A DNA stretch of 64,000 nucleotides from Bradyrhizobium sp. NDS-1 (GCF_032918005.1 NZ_CP136628.1:248001-312000); one strand, 5' to 3'; shown: positions 8,386 to 18,994, counted from the stretch's first letter. Notes: a model not told the origin generated them from the sequence alone. Numbers and translations are program-made.

Positions 8386-10137
8386 CTACTGCCCCGCTGC
8401 CTCCGCGCCGCGCGTGCGCAGATCGGGCGCGCCGAGCGGCCCGTTCGGCGTCACGAGGATCGAGTTGGCCGATGTCTGCCCCATCGGCTCGACGATGAGG
8501 TGGCCCATCGCCTTCAGTTCGCCCAGGACATCGCTGGGGAAGCCACTCTCGACACGTACCTCGTCCGGCAGCCATTGGTGATGCAGCCGTGGCGTTGCGA
8601 CGGCGGCGGCCACGTCCATCTTGTAGTCGAGGACGTTCACGATCACCTGCAGCACCGTCGAGATGATGCGGCTGCCGCCGGGCGAGCCCGTCACCAGCAC
8701 CGGCTTGCCGTCCTTGAGCACGATGGTCGGTGACATCGACGACAGCGGCCGCTTGCCGGGTCCCGGCAAATTGGCCTCGAAGCCGACAAGGCCATAGGCA
8801 TTGGAAGCGCCGACCGCCGCGGTGAAATCGTCGAGCTCGTTGTTGAGCAGCACGCCGGTGCCGTCTGCGACGAGGCCGACGCCATAACTGAAGTTCAGCG
8901 TATAGGTGTTGCTGACGGCGTTGCCACGGCCGTCGACGACGGAGAAATGCGTGGTGTTGCTGCCCTCGCGCGGGGACGGGACCGCCGAAACCAGCTCCTT
9001 CGAGAGCGTGGCGCGATCCGCGGAGATGCCCGCGCGCAGCTTGACGGCGTAGTCCTTCGCGATCAGCGTCTCGATCGGTGCGTTGACAAAGGCGGGATCG
9101 CCGAGATGGCGCGCGCGGTCCGCATAGGCGCGCTTCATGGCTTCGATCAGAAGGTGCAGCGATGCCGGCGAGCCCTGCTTCAAATCGGCGAGTTGGAAGC
9201 CTTCGAGGATATTGAGCGTTTCCACCAGCACCACGCCGCCGGAGGAGGGCAGCGGCATCGACACGATGTCGTAGCCGCGATAGCTGCCGCGCACCGGCGC
9301 GCGGATCACCGCCTGATACGATTTCAGGTCGGCCGGCGTCATGATGCCGCCGGCATCAGCCACGGCCTTGGCGAGCTTTTCCGCGACCGGCCCCTCGTAG
9401 AAGCCGCGTGGCCCCCGTGCGGCGACGGCTGACAGCGTTTCAGCGAGATCGCCCTGCACCAGCCGGTCGCCTTCACCGATCGGCGTGCCATCGGGCCGCG
9501 AAAAGACTTTGGCCGAAGAAGGCCAGCGTGCGAGCCGCCGGTGCCAGCCCGGCAGCGTATCGGCCATGTCGTCGCTGACGACGAAGCCATCGCGGGCGAG
9601 CGCAATCGCAGGCGCGAGCAACTGGGCTAGCGTGAACTGGCCTGAGCCGTATTTCTCCAATGCCAGAGCAAGACCTGCGACAGTGCCGGGCACGCCGATG
9701 CCAAGTGCGGAATCCCGTGATTTGGCTACGTCCGGCTTGCCGTCGGGTCCGAGGAATATCTGCGGCGTGGTCGCAGCTGGCGCGGTCTCGCGATAGTCGA
9801 TCGTGATGTCTTCATTGCGGTCCGCGGAATGGATCACCATGAAGCCGCCGCCGCCGATATTGCCGGCGCGCGGATAGGTCACGGCCATCGCAAAGCCCGT
9901 CGCGACCGCGGCATCGATCGCATTGCCGCCGCTGCGCAGGATGTCGGCACCGATTTGCGCAGATATCTTCTCCTGCGCAACCACCATGCCATGTTCGGCG
10001 GCCACAGCCCGCACCGTGTCGCGCGCGGGCGCGACATAGCCCCGCCGCGCATCCTGTGCCGTCGCGGGAGCAAGGCCGAGCGAAAGCGTGGCGATGACGG
10101 CCAAAAATGTCCGCCGTGTCGAATAAGAGGACATCAT
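8386..10137 (-). CDS. ggt: Gamma-glutamyltransferase
   Basis: The 583-residue precursor is a periplasmic gamma-glutamyltranspeptidase that hydrolyses or transfers the glutamyl group of glutathione. The N-terminus STRRTFLAVIA resembles a twin-arginine signal, cleaved near ATAQD. The self-cleavage site is conserved: the threonine in NTTHFSVVD becomes the nucleophile of the small subunit. TGSPGGSRI gives the oxyanion-hole glycines, and AGNIGGGGFMVIH is the N-terminal substrate region. The ATG at 10137 is preferred over upstream codons because the signal peptide then starts cleanly; the frame is open to 10179. It sits tail-to-tail with the glutathione S-transferase gene, a glutathione-themed neighbourhood. 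Confidence 0.93.
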   Translation of the reverse strand: MMSSYSTRRTFLAVIATLSLGLAPATAQDARRGYVAPARDTVRAVAAEHGMVVAQEKISAQIGADILRSGGNAIDAAVATGFAMAVTYPRAGNIGGGGFMVIHSADRNEDITIDYRETAPAATTPQIFLGPDGKPDVAKSRDSALGIGVPGTVAGLALALEKYGSGQFTLAQLLAPAIALARDGFVVSDDMADTLPGWHRRLARWPSSAKVFSRPDGTPIGEGDRLVQGDLAETLSAVAARGPRGFYEGPVAEKLAKAVADAGGIMTPADLKSYQAVIRAPVRGSYRGYDIVSMPLPSSGGVVLVETLNILEGFQLADLKQGSPASLHLLIEAMKRAYADRARHLGDPAFVNAPIETLIAKDYAVKLRAGISADRATLSKELVSAVPSPREGSNTTHFSVVDGRGNAVSNTYTLNFSYGVGLVADGTGVLLNNELDDFTAAVGASNAYGLVGFEANLPGPGKRPLSSMSPTIVLKDGKPVLVTGSPGGSRIISTVLQVIVNVLDYKMDVAAAVATPRLHHQWLPDEVRVESGFPSDVLGELKAMGHLIVEPMGQTSANSILVTPNGPLGAPDLRTRGAEAAGQ

Positions 10138-10238
10138 CAGAATATCCGTCGTGACGTGGGACCAGTTCACACCCGCCACCGCAATGCTATACGGTTTGCC
10201 CCAAGACAGGCAAAACTGTTCGTGATGAGGACCGCGTG

Positions 10239-11624
10239 ATGACGACGATCGCCCCGGACGCGCGTATGGCCGGCGCGCCGCGGACCTATCCGCCGCGCGC
10301 TGCCGTCGTCAGCTGGATATTCTTCGATTGGGCCGTGCAGCCCTATTTTACGCTGATCACGACCTTCGTGTTCGCACCCTATTTCGCGACCGCCATCGCG
10401 CCAAATCCCGCCACCGGCCAGTCCTTGTGGGGCTTTGCGATGGCGGCCGCGGGCCTTGCCATCGCGTTGTTGTCGCCGTTGCTCGGAGCCATCGCCGATG
10501 CTTCGGGCCGCCGGAAACCCTGGATCGCAGGTTTCGGCCTGGTGCTGGTGCTGGCGTCCTGCACGCTGTGGATCGGCAAGCCCGGCGATGTCGCGATCAT
10601 TCCGCTGCTCCTCACCGCGGTCGCGCTTGCCAGCGTCGGTGCGGAATTCGCCACGCTCTTCAACAACGCGATGATGCCGACGCTGGTGCCGCCGGAGCGG
10701 ATCGGACGGCTGTCCGGCACCGGCTGGGCGACAGGCTATGTCGGTGGCATCGTCAGCTTGATCATCGTGCTCGGTCTCCTCGCCGCCAATCCCGAGACCG
10801 GCCGTACGTTGCTGGGTCTCTCGCCGTTGTTCGGGCTCGATCCGGTCAGCCGTGAGGGCGATCGCATCGTCGGGCCGCTGACCGGGCTGTGGTTCGTGAT
10901 CTTCGTGACGCCCATGTTCCTGTTCACACCGGACTATCCGGCCAAGCGTCCGCTGGGCGAGGCGCTGCGCGAAGGACTATCGCAGCTGAAGCGATCGATC
11001 AGGGGGTTGCCGCAGCAGAAATCGCTCGCGGCCTTCCTGCTCGCCAACATGATCTACACCGACGGTCTGGTGTCGCTGTTCGCCTTCGGCGGCATCTATG
11101 CTGCGGGCACGTTCGGCTGGCACACGATCCAGATCGGCACCTTCGGCATCATGCTCGCGATCGCCGGCGCTCTCGGCGCCTGGCTCGGCGGCAAGCTGGA
11201 CGATCGGCTCGGGCCGAAGCGTGTCATCGCCGGCAGCCTGCTGGTCCTGCTGCTGTCGGTGGCGGCGATCCTGCTGGTCGACAAGGACAGCGTGTTGTTC
11301 GTCAAGGTCGCGCCGCCGCAAGCCGGCGCTCCCTTGTTCTCGAGCGTGGCCGAGCGCGCCTATCTGGTGCTGGGCTGCCTCATCGGCGCGGCCGGTGGTC
11401 CACTCCAGGCGGCCTCACGCACGCTGCTCATCCGCCTCGCACCGAAAGACCGCATCGCCCAGTATTTCGGCCTGTTCGCGCTGACCGGGAAAGTGACGTC
11501 CTTCATCGGACCGCTTCTCATCGGCGTGATCACCGCGGTGACCGCAAGTCAGAAGGCCGGCATGGCCGTGCTGGTGGTGTTCTTCGTCACGGGGCTGGGA
11601 CTGTTGATGCGGGTGCGGGAGTAG
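10239..11624 (+). CDS. MFS transporter, UMF1 (Atg22-like) family
   Basis: The 461-residue protein has about 12 transmembrane helices. Its start region PPRAAVVSWIFFDWAVQPYFTLITTF carries the WxxFDWA motif of UMF1-type transporters, and GAIADASGRRKPWI is the MFS loop 2-3 signature. Relatives of this family are proposed to export amino acids or other small solutes. GAGG precedes both a GTG (10236) and an ATG (10239); I take the ATG. It is divergent from ggt and convergent with purH, from which it is separated by a strong palindrome. Confidence 0.87.
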   Translation: MTTIAPDARMAGAPRTYPPRAAVVSWIFFDWAVQPYFTLITTFVFAPYFATAIAPNPATGQSLWGFAMAAAGLAIALLSPLLGAIADASGRRKPWIAGFGLVLVLASCTLWIGKPGDVAIIPLLLTAVALASVGAEFATLFNNAMMPTLVPPERIGRLSGTGWATGYVGGIVSLIIVLGLLAANPETGRTLLGLSPLFGLDPVSREGDRIVGPLTGLWFVIFVTPMFLFTPDYPAKRPLGEALREGLSQLKRSIRGLPQQKSLAAFLLANMIYTDGLVSLFAFGGIYAAGTFGWHTIQIGTFGIMLAIAGALGAWLGGKLDDRLGPKRVIAGSLLVLLLSVAAILLVDKDSVLFVKVAPPQAGAPLFSSVAERAYLVLGCLIGAAGGPLQAASRTLLIRLAPKDRIAQYFGLFALTGKVTSFIGPLLIGVITAVTASQKAGMAVLVVFFVTGLGLLMRVRE

Positions 11625-11638
11625 TCCGCAATTTGCTG

Positions 11639-11679
11639 TCATTCCGGGCTCGCGCCAAGTGGCGCGCCCCGGAATGACG
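11639..11679. terminator. Palindromic repeat / bidirectional terminator
   Basis: GTCATTCCGGG (11639-11649) pairs with CCCGGAATGAC (11669-11679), and an inner CGCGCC-aagt-GGCGCG stem is also perfect. The 41-base hairpin lies between the convergent MFS and purH genes. It belongs to the same dispersed repeat family as the elements at 46921 and 52432. Confidence 0.75.
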
Positions 11680-11685
11680 GCGCGC

Positions 11686-13278
11686 TCAATGCCTGAAGTG
11701 CCGCGTGCCCGTGAACACCATGGCGATGCCGTGCTCGTCGGCGGCCTTGATCACCTCGTCGTCGCGCATGGAGCCGCCGGGCTGCACCACGGCGGTGGCG
11801 CCGGCCTCGATGCAGGCGAGCATGCCGTCGGCGAACGGGAAGAACGCATCCGAGGCCACTACCGAGCCCTTGGTCAGCGGCTCGGCAAGCTTCAGCTCGC
11901 TCGCCGCATCCTGTGCCTTGCGCGCCGCGATCCGTGCCGAATCCACCCGGCTCATCTGGCCAGCGCCGATGCCGACGGTGGCGAGATCCCTGGCGTAGAT
12001 GATGGTGTTGGACTTGACGTGCTTGGCGACGCGGAACGCAAACTTCAGGTCGCGCATTTCGGCATCGGTCGGTGCACGCTTGGTCACGACCTTGAAGGTC
12101 ATGTCGTCGACCACGGCATTGTCGCGGCTCTGCACGAGCAGGCCGCCGGCAACGGTCTTGGCGGTGAGGCCCGGCGCGCGCGGATCGGGCAGGCTGCCGG
12201 CGAGCAGCAGGCGCAGGTTCTTCTTGCCGCCGATGATGGCGATCGCCTCCTCGCTGGCATCGGGCGCAATGATCACCTCGGTGAAGATCTTTGTGATCTC
12301 GCGCGCGGTATCGGCGTCGAGCGCGCGGTTCATCGCGATGATGCCGCCGAACGCCGAGGTGGAGTCGCAGGCCAGTGCCTTGCGATAGGCGCTGACGAGG
12401 TCGGAGCCCTCCGCGACGCCGCAGGGATTGGCGTGCTTGACGATGACGCAGGCCGCGGTGCGCTTGGCGTCGAACTCGCCGATGCACTCATAGGCCGCGT
12501 CGGTGTCGTTGATGTTGTTGTAGGAGAGTTCCTTGCCCTGGAGCTGGCGCGCGGTCGAAACGCCCGGGCGCTTGTCCGGCGTCGCATAGAATGCCGCGGT
12601 CTGGTGCGGGTTCTCGCCGTAGCGCAGCGATTGGATCAGACGGCCGCCGAAGGCGCGGAAGTCGGGTGCGTCGATGTCGAGCTGGCGGTTGAACCAGTTC
12701 GAGATAGCGGCATCGTAAGCACCAGTGCGCGCATAGGCCTTTGCCGCAAGCCGCCGGCGCAGCTTCAGCGTGGTCGCGCCGTCGTTGGCTGCGAGCTCGT
12801 CGAGCACAGCCTTGTAGTCTTCGGCCTCGACCACGACCGCGACGTCGTCATGGTTCTTGGCGGCGGCGCGGATCATCGCGGGGCCGCCGATGTCGATGTT
12901 CTCGATGCAATCCTCGAAGCCGGCGCCTTTGTCGACGGTCGCCTCGAACGGATAGAGGTTGACGACGAGGAGATCGATCGGCGCGATGCCGTGCGCCTTC
13001 ATCGCCTCCGCATGCTCCTTGTTGTCGCGGATCGCGAGGAGGCCGCCATGCACCTTCGGATGCAGCGTCTTGACGCGGCCGTCCATCATCTCGGGAAAGC
13101 CGGTGAGGTCGGAAACGTCCTTCACCTTGAGGCCGGCCGCAGCGATCGCCTTGGCCGTGCCGCCGGTCGAGACCAGCTCGATATCATGCGCGGCAAGCGC
13201 CTTGGCGAACTCGATCAGGCCGGTCTTGTCGGAAACGGAAAGCAGGGCGCGGGTGACGCGGCGGGGATGGTCAGTCAT
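11686..13278 (-). CDS. purH: Bifunctional AICAR formyltransferase / IMP cyclohydrolase
   Basis: The 530-residue enzyme performs the last two steps of purine synthesis. The N-terminal methylglyoxal-synthase-like domain ([37 protein letters not shown]) is the IMP cyclohydrolase; the C-terminal AICARFT domain carries the KHANPCGVA motif with catalytic Lys-His and the [12 protein letters not shown] stretch. Length equals that of typical PurH. I start at the ATG at 13278, which has AGGA 8 bases upstream, rather than the TTG at 13284. The heparinase-like gene lies upstream on the same strand. Confidence 0.97.
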   Translation of the reverse strand: MTDHPRRVTRALLSVSDKTGLIEFAKALAAHDIELVSTGGTAKAIAAAGLKVKDVSDLTGFPEMMDGRVKTLHPKVHGGLLAIRDNKEHAEAMKAHGIAPIDLLVVNLYPFEATVDKGAGFEDCIENIDIGGPAMIRAAAKNHDDVAVVVEAEDYKAVLDELAANDGATTLKLRRRLAAKAYARTGAYDAAISNWFNRQLDIDAPDFRAFGGRLIQSLRYGENPHQTAAFYATPDKRPGVSTARQLQGKELSYNNINDTDAAYECIGEFDAKRTAACVIVKHANPCGVAEGSDLVSAYRKALACDSTSAFGGIIAMNRALDADTAREITKIFTEVIIAPDASEEAIAIIGGKKNLRLLLAGSLPDPRAPGLTAKTVAGGLLVQSRDNAVVDDMTFKVVTKRAPTDAEMRDLKFAFRVAKHVKSNTIIYARDLATVGIGAGQMSRVDSARIAARKAQDAASELKLAEPLTKGSVVASDAFFPFADGMLACIEAGATAVVQPGGSMRDDEVIKAADEHGIAMVFTGTRHFRH

Positions 13279-13442
13279 GAGCAAGATCCTCTGTTCAGGG
13301 AGTGTCTATGCCCAGGCGCGCGGCAGATACATCTCGCGCTTCCCGATGGTGCTCCATCCAAGGTCGCCAGTCGCGCGAGCGAGGGCTCGATAGCAGTTTC
13401 CGGCCGGTTTCACAACGCCAGACAGGACTGGCAGACACGCGT

Positions 13443-15200
13443 CTACAGCGGTAGTTCCGGCTCCCGCCTCGCATTTCTTCGGGCATTGGTGACGGCCGGC
13501 GACGCGGTGGAACGCACGAAACTCCAGCGGATCGAGGGGGCCTGCCGCGCGTCCTGCCGGATCACGATCTGGGCGGTGCGGCGCGGGCCGTCATTGCCGG
13601 CCAGGAACACGCTGTCCTCAAGGTCGACCTTGTCGTCCAGTGCTTCAAAGGTCCAGACGTCGCGGTTCGGCAGCACCAGCATGACGCCGCGCGCATCCGA
13701 GAGCCGGCTCGCCTTCACCGCCGGATGCAGATGGAAGCGCAGCGCGAAATCGGCATCCGCGCCCTTGAAGCGTCCGCCCTGCGGCGGCGACAGCGTGTCC
13801 TCGCCGTCGATGCGCGCCCCGTCATTGGCGATCATCAGCACGCGGCGATGGATCGCGCCGAATTTGGCGAGATAGCCGTCATGCGAGGTCGTAAGCAGCG
13901 TGCCGTTCTGCACGATCTCGCGGTAGCTCTCGACCTCAACGGGGCCGCTCGTGACCGGCGAGCCGTGCAGGAGCCGCTTCATCGCCGACATCTCGACGAA
14001 CTGGCATGACGAGGCGCCATGATAGGTCAGCGTCGAATGCGCCGCCGTGCCGCGTGCGAACGGCCGCCAATTGTCGCGGCCCGTGGTCGGCATGCCGCAA
14101 TTGGTCACGATGCGGCTGATGCCGGAAGACAGTTCGAACGACAGGCAGCCGGCATGGGCGTCGTGACTGACGCCGGCCGGCGGCGGCGGGCCGGTGTCGA
14201 TGATCACAGTGGTCTGTCCGGCATCGAGGCGCTGAAAGCCGGTATGCGGCATGTTCGCCATCGGCACGCCGTGGGTATCGTCATAGGCGAGAAGCGTCGC
14301 GAGCAGGTCCGAGGACGTTGCGCTCATGCCGTTGAACAGCGCGAAATTTCCGTCGCCATGCCGGAAGAAACGCAGCATCGGCATCATGCGGTCGATCGCG
14401 TTGAGCAGTGCCGGCGGTGGCGCGATGTTGCGCGCGGCAAAGGTCTGCCGGAGCGGCAGCAAGTCGATCAAGAGTTCGATCAGCGCGCCCGGGTTGCGGG
14501 AGATGTGTCCGCCGTCGGGCAGGATCTGCCGCTGCAATTCGTCCGAAAGCTTCTTCGACGCGTTGCGGATGTGGCTCGCCTGGTTGGCGAGGCACAAGGC
14601 CGCATAGCACAGCGCGATCAGCACTTGGAGTTTCGGCACCCCGTCCGGAATGTTGACCATGGTGTAGCGCAGGAAGCGGATCTCGCGGGCGAGAGCGCGC
14701 AGATAGCGGCGGTAGAATTTGTTGTCGGTCTCGTTGAGCACCAGCGGCGCCTGCGACAGCAGCGAGATCACGCGCCGGGCGAGCACGTCGGCACGGCGCG
14801 CGACCGGGCGACGCTTGTTGGCGGGGTTGGCGATCCAGTCTTCGATCAGCGCGCGCGCATTCGCCCGTGTCAGCGCTGTGTCGGCGGCGCGCAAATGGCG
14901 CAGCCAGCCGAAGCCGAGCAGCGCGACCTCCCAGTCCTCCGACGGCGGCTCGAGATCGAAGATCGAGCGGCCGTGGCAATTGACGATCTTGCCGGCAAAG
15001 ACGAAACGGCCGGCATAGATCTCCGCAGCGCGAGTCGCATCCGCGGTGCGCAAATCGTGCGGCGCGATGATCAGCCGGTCGGTGCGGCCGGGCCAGACCC
15101 GCGACAGCGCAACGGAACCGCCGCTCGCGCGCGCGAGCATGTTCCGCGCGAAGCGGTTCATGACCAGCGTCGAGATACGTCTGCGTTGAGCGACTGACAC
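13443..15200 (-). CDS. Heparinase II/III family protein
   Basis: The 585-residue protein matches the heparinase II/III-like family common in Bradyrhizobium: an N-terminal alpha-helical toroid domain (residues ~100-320) and a C-terminal beta-sandwich beginning around the GCLSFELSSG and NCGMP stretch. Family members cleave acidic polysaccharides by beta-elimination. No signal peptide is apparent, so location is uncertain. GTG at 15200 is used, with an AAGG-type Shine-Dalgarno just upstream. It lies between rsmB and purH on the same strand; the rsmB-heparinase-purH order recurs in this group as far as I recall. Confidence 0.8.
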   Translation of the reverse strand: MSVAQRRRISTLVMNRFARNMLARASGGSVALSRVWPGRTDRLIIAPHDLRTADATRAAEIYAGRFVFAGKIVNCHGRSIFDLEPPSEDWEVALLGFGWLRHLRAADTALTRANARALIEDWIANPANKRRPVARRADVLARRVISLLSQAPLVLNETDNKFYRRYLRALAREIRFLRYTMVNIPDGVPKLQVLIALCYAALCLANQASHIRNASKKLSDELQRQILPDGGHISRNPGALIELLIDLLPLRQTFAARNIAPPPALLNAIDRMMPMLRFFRHGDGNFALFNGMSATSSDLLATLLAYDDTHGVPMANMPHTGFQRLDAGQTTVIIDTGPPPPAGVSHDAHAGCLSFELSSGISRIVTNCGMPTTGRDNWRPFARGTAAHSTLTYHGASSCQFVEMSAMKRLLHGSPVTSGPVEVESYREIVQNGTLLTTSHDGYLAKFGAIHRRVLMIANDGARIDGEDTLSPPQGGRFKGADADFALRFHLHPAVKASRLSDARGVMLVLPNRDVWTFEALDDKVDLEDSVFLAGNDGPRRTAQIVIRQDARQAPSIRWSFVRSTASPAVTNARRNARREPELPL

Positions 15201-15318
15201 GCCTTGCCTTGAAGGGGGAGAGGATTCCGACGAATCCCTATTAATCCCAAAATCGGGCGTCGGACACCACCTTGAACGTGTGAGAATCAGCGTCGTGGTC
15301 GCAAAATCCGGTGCAAAA

Positions 15319-16665
15319 TCAGGATTTAACGAGCCGGGCCGCGAAAAATCCGTCGAGCCCGCCGAGCTTGGGATCGGCGTTCGGCAGATGGCTGGGCAAA
15401 GTGCGCAGGTCGCCTTCGCCGGTGATGATTTCGTCGAGGCCCGCGACCTCTGACGCCTCGATCGGGACGCGGCGAAGTGCAGGCTCGGCCGCCAGCAGCG
15501 TCGCTACGGCCTGCTCGCCTTCCTCCGGTTCCAGCGAGCAGGTGCAATAGACCAGCGTCCCGCCCGGCTTGAGCAGCGACACTGATTTTCGAAGCAGCCG
15601 CTGCTGGAGCGCAGTCATGGCGGTGACATCGGATTCCTGCCGCAGCCAGGCCACGTCGGGATGACGGCGGATCGTGCCGGTCGAGGTGCAGGGCGCATCG
15701 ACCAAGATACCGTCGAAGCCCTCGGGGGGGCCGGCCCATTCCACGGCGTCAGCGACGACAGTCTCGGCCTGGAGCGACAACCGCGTCAGGTTTTCGCGCA
15801 GCCGCGCGACCCGGGCCGGCGAGCGGTCGAGCGCCGTGACATGCGCGCCCGATAGCGCCAGCTGCGCGGTCTTGCCGCCCGGAGCGGCGCAGAGATCGGC
15901 GATGGATTTGCCGTTGATGTCGCCGAACAGCCGGGCCGGCAGCGCGGCGGCGGCATCCTGCACCCACCATTGTCCTTCGGCGAAGCCGGGGAGCATGGTC
16001 ACCGAGCCGTGCAGCAGCATCCGCACCGTCCCGGTCGGCAGCGTCTCGCCATGGAGGCGGCTCGCCCATTGCGCGGCATCCGATTTCACGGTGAGATCGA
16101 GCGAAGGCTCGTGCCCAAGCGCCAGCGCCATGTCTCGTGCGGTCGCCTCGCCATAATGCGCGCTCCAACGCGCAAGCAGCCATGGCGGCAGGTCCAGTGA
16201 TTGCGCGGTAACTTCCTCGACCAGCGCCTTGCCCTCGCGCGCGCAGCGGCGCAGCACGGCATTGACGAGGCCGGCATAGCGCGCGGCGCGCCGGTCGGAT
16301 TGCACAAGGCGAACGGAGAGGTCGACGGCCGCGTGATCCGGCACGTCCATCCAGAGGATCTGCGCCGCACCGATCAGCAGCGCGCTCTGTGCGCGCGGCG
16401 CTTCGGAGGGAATGCCCTTGTCGAGCAGGCGCGACAGCACATGGCCGAGCGTGCCGAGCCGGCGCAGCACGGTGGCGACCAGGCGCCGCATCAGCGCGCG
16501 GTCGCGGTCGGCCAGCGTCTTCAGTCCGGGATGGGCGCCGCTGCCGTCGAGTTGATCGTCAAGGGTCCGGTGCTTGTGCAGCACGCCGTCGACGATATCG
16601 GCGGCAATCCGTCGCGCCGCAAGACCGGGCACTTCGGATGGAGGGGCGAAACGTTGAGATGGCAT
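15319..16665 (-). CDS. rsmB: RsmB-family rRNA cytosine-C5 methyltransferase
   Basis: The 448-residue protein has an N-terminal NusB-like RNA-binding domain (from RRIAADIVDGVLHK) and a C-terminal class I SAM methyltransferase. Motif I is DLCAAPGGKTAQLA, motif IV VDAPCTSTGT contains the conserved Cys, and motif VI is VYCTCSLEPEEGE with the catalytic Cys. RsmB methylates C967 of 16S rRNA; related NOP/Sun proteins have other targets, so the exact position is family inference. The ATG at 16665 is chosen over the upstream open frame (to 16752) because the conserved NusB-like region starts directly after it. Confidence 0.88.
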   Translation of the reverse strand: MPSQRFAPPSEVPGLAARRIAADIVDGVLHKHRTLDDQLDGSGAHPGLKTLADRDRALMRRLVATVLRRLGTLGHVLSRLLDKGIPSEAPRAQSALLIGAAQILWMDVPDHAAVDLSVRLVQSDRRAARYAGLVNAVLRRCAREGKALVEEVTAQSLDLPPWLLARWSAHYGEATARDMALALGHEPSLDLTVKSDAAQWASRLHGETLPTGTVRMLLHGSVTMLPGFAEGQWWVQDAAAALPARLFGDINGKSIADLCAAPGGKTAQLALSGAHVTALDRSPARVARLRENLTRLSLQAETVVADAVEWAGPPEGFDGILVDAPCTSTGTIRRHPDVAWLRQESDVTAMTALQQRLLRKSVSLLKPGGTLVYCTCSLEPEEGEQAVATLLAAEPALRRVPIEASEVAGLDEIITGEGDLRTLPSHLPNADPKLGGLDGFFAARLVKS

Positions 16666-16855
16666 GCGGAAGCAAGGTTCTGAGCAAGCGGCAGTTCCGC
16701 CGCAATGGGCGCATGCCTTGAGAACTCGATCTCTGGCACGCGAATATGCCAAATGTAAGAATCGCTTCCGGCTTTTTCAGCCCTTCCCGGGCTGATTTCA
16801 GGAATGCGTTATTGGACGTCGCGTTGCAGGTCGTCCTGCGCTAGAAAGCCGGGCG

Positions 16856-17059
16856 ATGAGTGACCAGCCGCCCGTTTCCGACCGCAAGCAGCTCACGCCG
16901 GCCGCCCAACGCGCGCTGGCCGAAGCCGAGGCGCGCCGGCAGGCTGCCGCCGCCCAGGCCAAGGATGAGGCCAGGGCCAAGGAGTTGCAGGGGCCGAAGG
17001 GCCCGGAGCCTACCCGCTACGGCGACTGGGAGCGCAAGGGCATCGCCTCCGATTTCTGA
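16856..17059 (+). CDS. DUF1674 protein (SDHAF4-like)
   Basis: This 67-residue protein has an Ala/Glu/Lys-rich helical first part and ends in the diagnostic DUF1674 tail GPEPTRYGDWERKGIASDF. The mitochondrial relative SDHAF4 binds the flavinylated succinate dehydrogenase subunit during assembly, so a similar chaperone role is likely but not shown. It is a single-gene unit divergent from rsmB. Confidence 0.85.
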   Translation: MSDQPPVSDRKQLTPAAQRALAEAEARRQAAAAQAKDEARAKELQGPKGPEPTRYGDWERKGIASDF

Positions 17060-17098
17060 GGCCTCCGTGGGTACGGCGGATCGTGCCTGTCCCGGCCG

Positions 17099-18994
17099 CT
17101 ACAGATAGTGATTGTCCCTGAGATAGCGCATGATGCGCTCGCAAGCGGCGTCGGTCGACAGCTCCGATGTGTCGATGGTGATCTCCGGGGCTTGGGGCGC
17201 CTCATAGGGATCGTCGATGCCGGTGAATGCCGCTAATTCACCGGCCCTTGCCTTGCGATAGAGTCCCTTGGGATCGCGGCGCTCGCATTCGACGAGCGGG
17301 GTCGCGACATGGATCTCGATGAACTCGCCCGCTTCGACTCGCTGGCGCGCCAGCTCGCGTTCACTGCGGAACGGCGAGATCAGCGCGACCAGCGCGATCA
17401 TGCCGGCATCGACGAACAGCGCCGCGATCTCAGCAGTGCGCCGGACGTTCTCCGCCCTGTCCGTGTTGGAGAAGCCGAGGTCGCGGTTGATGCCGTGACG
17501 AAGATTGTCGCCGTCGAGCAGCGCCGCATGACGTCCGAGTTCGGCAAGCCTGCGGTCAACGAGATCGGCGATCGTCGATTTGCCGGCGCCGCTGAGCCCT
17601 GTGAACCAGAGCACGCAGGGCCGCTGCTGCTTCAGCCGCGCCCGCACGGATTTGTCGACGGCCAGCCGCTGCCAATGGATGTTGGTGGCGCGGCGGAGTG
17701 AAAGGTCGATCATGCCTGCTGCGGCGGTGCGGTGGCTGATCGGATCGACGAGAATGAAGCTGCCCATGTCGCGGTCGTCGCGATAGGCCTCGAATACCAG
17801 CGGTCGGTCGAGGCTGAGATGGGCGTAACCGATCTGGTTGGCGTCGAGCGTAGCGGCGTCTTCATGCGCCATGGTGTCGATGGCGATGCGGTGCTTGAGC
17901 GTCGTGATGACCGCGCCGGTCGAGGCCGCGCCGCATTTGAGCAAATAGCGCCGGCCCGCGACCATGGCTTCGTCATCGAACCAGACGAGATGGGCGGCGA
18001 GCTGATCCGAGACCAGCGGCGCGGGTCCCGCCGTCAGCACGTCGCCGCGACTGACGTCGATCTCGTCGGTCAATGTGAGCGTGACCGATTCGCCCGCAGC
18101 AGCCCGATCGCGCTCGCCGCCGGGCGTGAGAATGCGTGCGACGCGCGTCTGACGACCCGAGGGCTGCACCGCAATGGGCTCGCCTATCGCAATCGTTCCG
18201 CTGGCGATCCTCCCGCAGAAGCCGCGAAACTCCGCGTTCGGCCGGTTGACCCATTGCACCGGCAGCCGGAACGGCCGCTGCGAGACGTCGCCGGCCACGT
18301 CGACCGATTCCAGGTACGCGGTGACAGTCGGCCCCGTGTACCAGGGCATCCGCGCGCTCACTGTCACGATGTTGTCGCCGTCGGGCGCCACGACCGGGAT
18401 GCACTGGACCTGCGAGATTCCGAGCTGTCCGGCCATGGTGAGATATTCGGCGGTGATGGCCGCAAAGCGGTCCCCGTCGAATCCGATCAGGTCCATCTTG
18501 TTCACGGCGAGCACGACGTGGTGAATGCCGAGCAGAGACAGGATGTGGCTATGGCGCCGAGTCTGCGTAATCACGCCCTTCCGGGCGTCGACCAGCACCA
18601 CGGCGAGATCGGCGTTGGATGCGCCGGTCGCCATGTTGCGGGTATATTGCGCATGTCCCGGCGTGTCGGCGACGATGAAGCGGCGCAGCTTGGTGGCAAA
18701 GAAGCGGTAGGCGACGTCGATGGTGATGCCCTGCTCACGCTCGGCCTGCAAGCCGTCGACCAGCAGCGCGAAATCGAAATCGCCGCCAGTCGTGCCGACG
18801 GTCTTGCTCTCGGACGCCAGCGCGTCGAGCTGGTCGTCGAGCAGCGTCTTGGAATCGTACAGCAGCCGACCGACCAACGTGCTCTTGCCGTCGTCGACGC
18901 TGCCGCAGGTGACGAAACGCAGCGTCGGACGATCATCTTGATCCAACCGCGGCACATCGGAGGCGGCGATCGTGGGGGCCTCGTGATAGGACAT
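17099..18994 (-). CDS. cysNC: Sulfate adenylyltransferase large subunit fused to APS kinase
   Basis: The 631-residue fusion makes PAPS together with CysD. The N-terminal EF-Tu-like GTPase (CysN) shows GSVDDGKSTLVGRLL, DTPGHAQYTRNM and NKMDL; the C-terminal APS kinase shows the P-loop GLSGAGKSTIADL and DGDNLRHGINRDLGFS. NodQ of rhizobia has the same architecture. The ATG at 18994 overlaps the cysD stop codon by one base (TGATG), so translation is coupled. With cysD and a sulfotransferase and no reductase (cysH/cysI) next to it, the cluster looks built for sulfation as much as for assimilation. Confidence 0.93.
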   Translation of the reverse strand: MSYHEAPTIAASDVPRLDQDDRPTLRFVTCGSVDDGKSTLVGRLLYDSKTLLDDQLDALASESKTVGTTGGDFDFALLVDGLQAEREQGITIDVAYRFFATKLRRFIVADTPGHAQYTRNMATGASNADLAVVLVDARKGVITQTRRHSHILSLLGIHHVVLAVNKMDLIGFDGDRFAAITAEYLTMAGQLGISQVQCIPVVAPDGDNIVTVSARMPWYTGPTVTAYLESVDVAGDVSQRPFRLPVQWVNRPNAEFRGFCGRIASGTIAIGEPIAVQPSGRQTRVARILTPGGERDRAAAGESVTLTLTDEIDVSRGDVLTAGPAPLVSDQLAAHLVWFDDEAMVAGRRYLLKCGAASTGAVITTLKHRIAIDTMAHEDAATLDANQIGYAHLSLDRPLVFEAYRDDRDMGSFILVDPISHRTAAAGMIDLSLRRATNIHWQRLAVDKSVRARLKQQRPCVLWFTGLSGAGKSTIADLVDRRLAELGRHAALLDGDNLRHGINRDLGFSNTDRAENVRRTAEIAALFVDAGMIALVALISPFRSERELARQRVEAGEFIEIHVATPLVECERRDPKGLYRKARAGELAAFTGIDDPYEAPQAPEITIDTSELSTDAACERIMRYLRDNHYL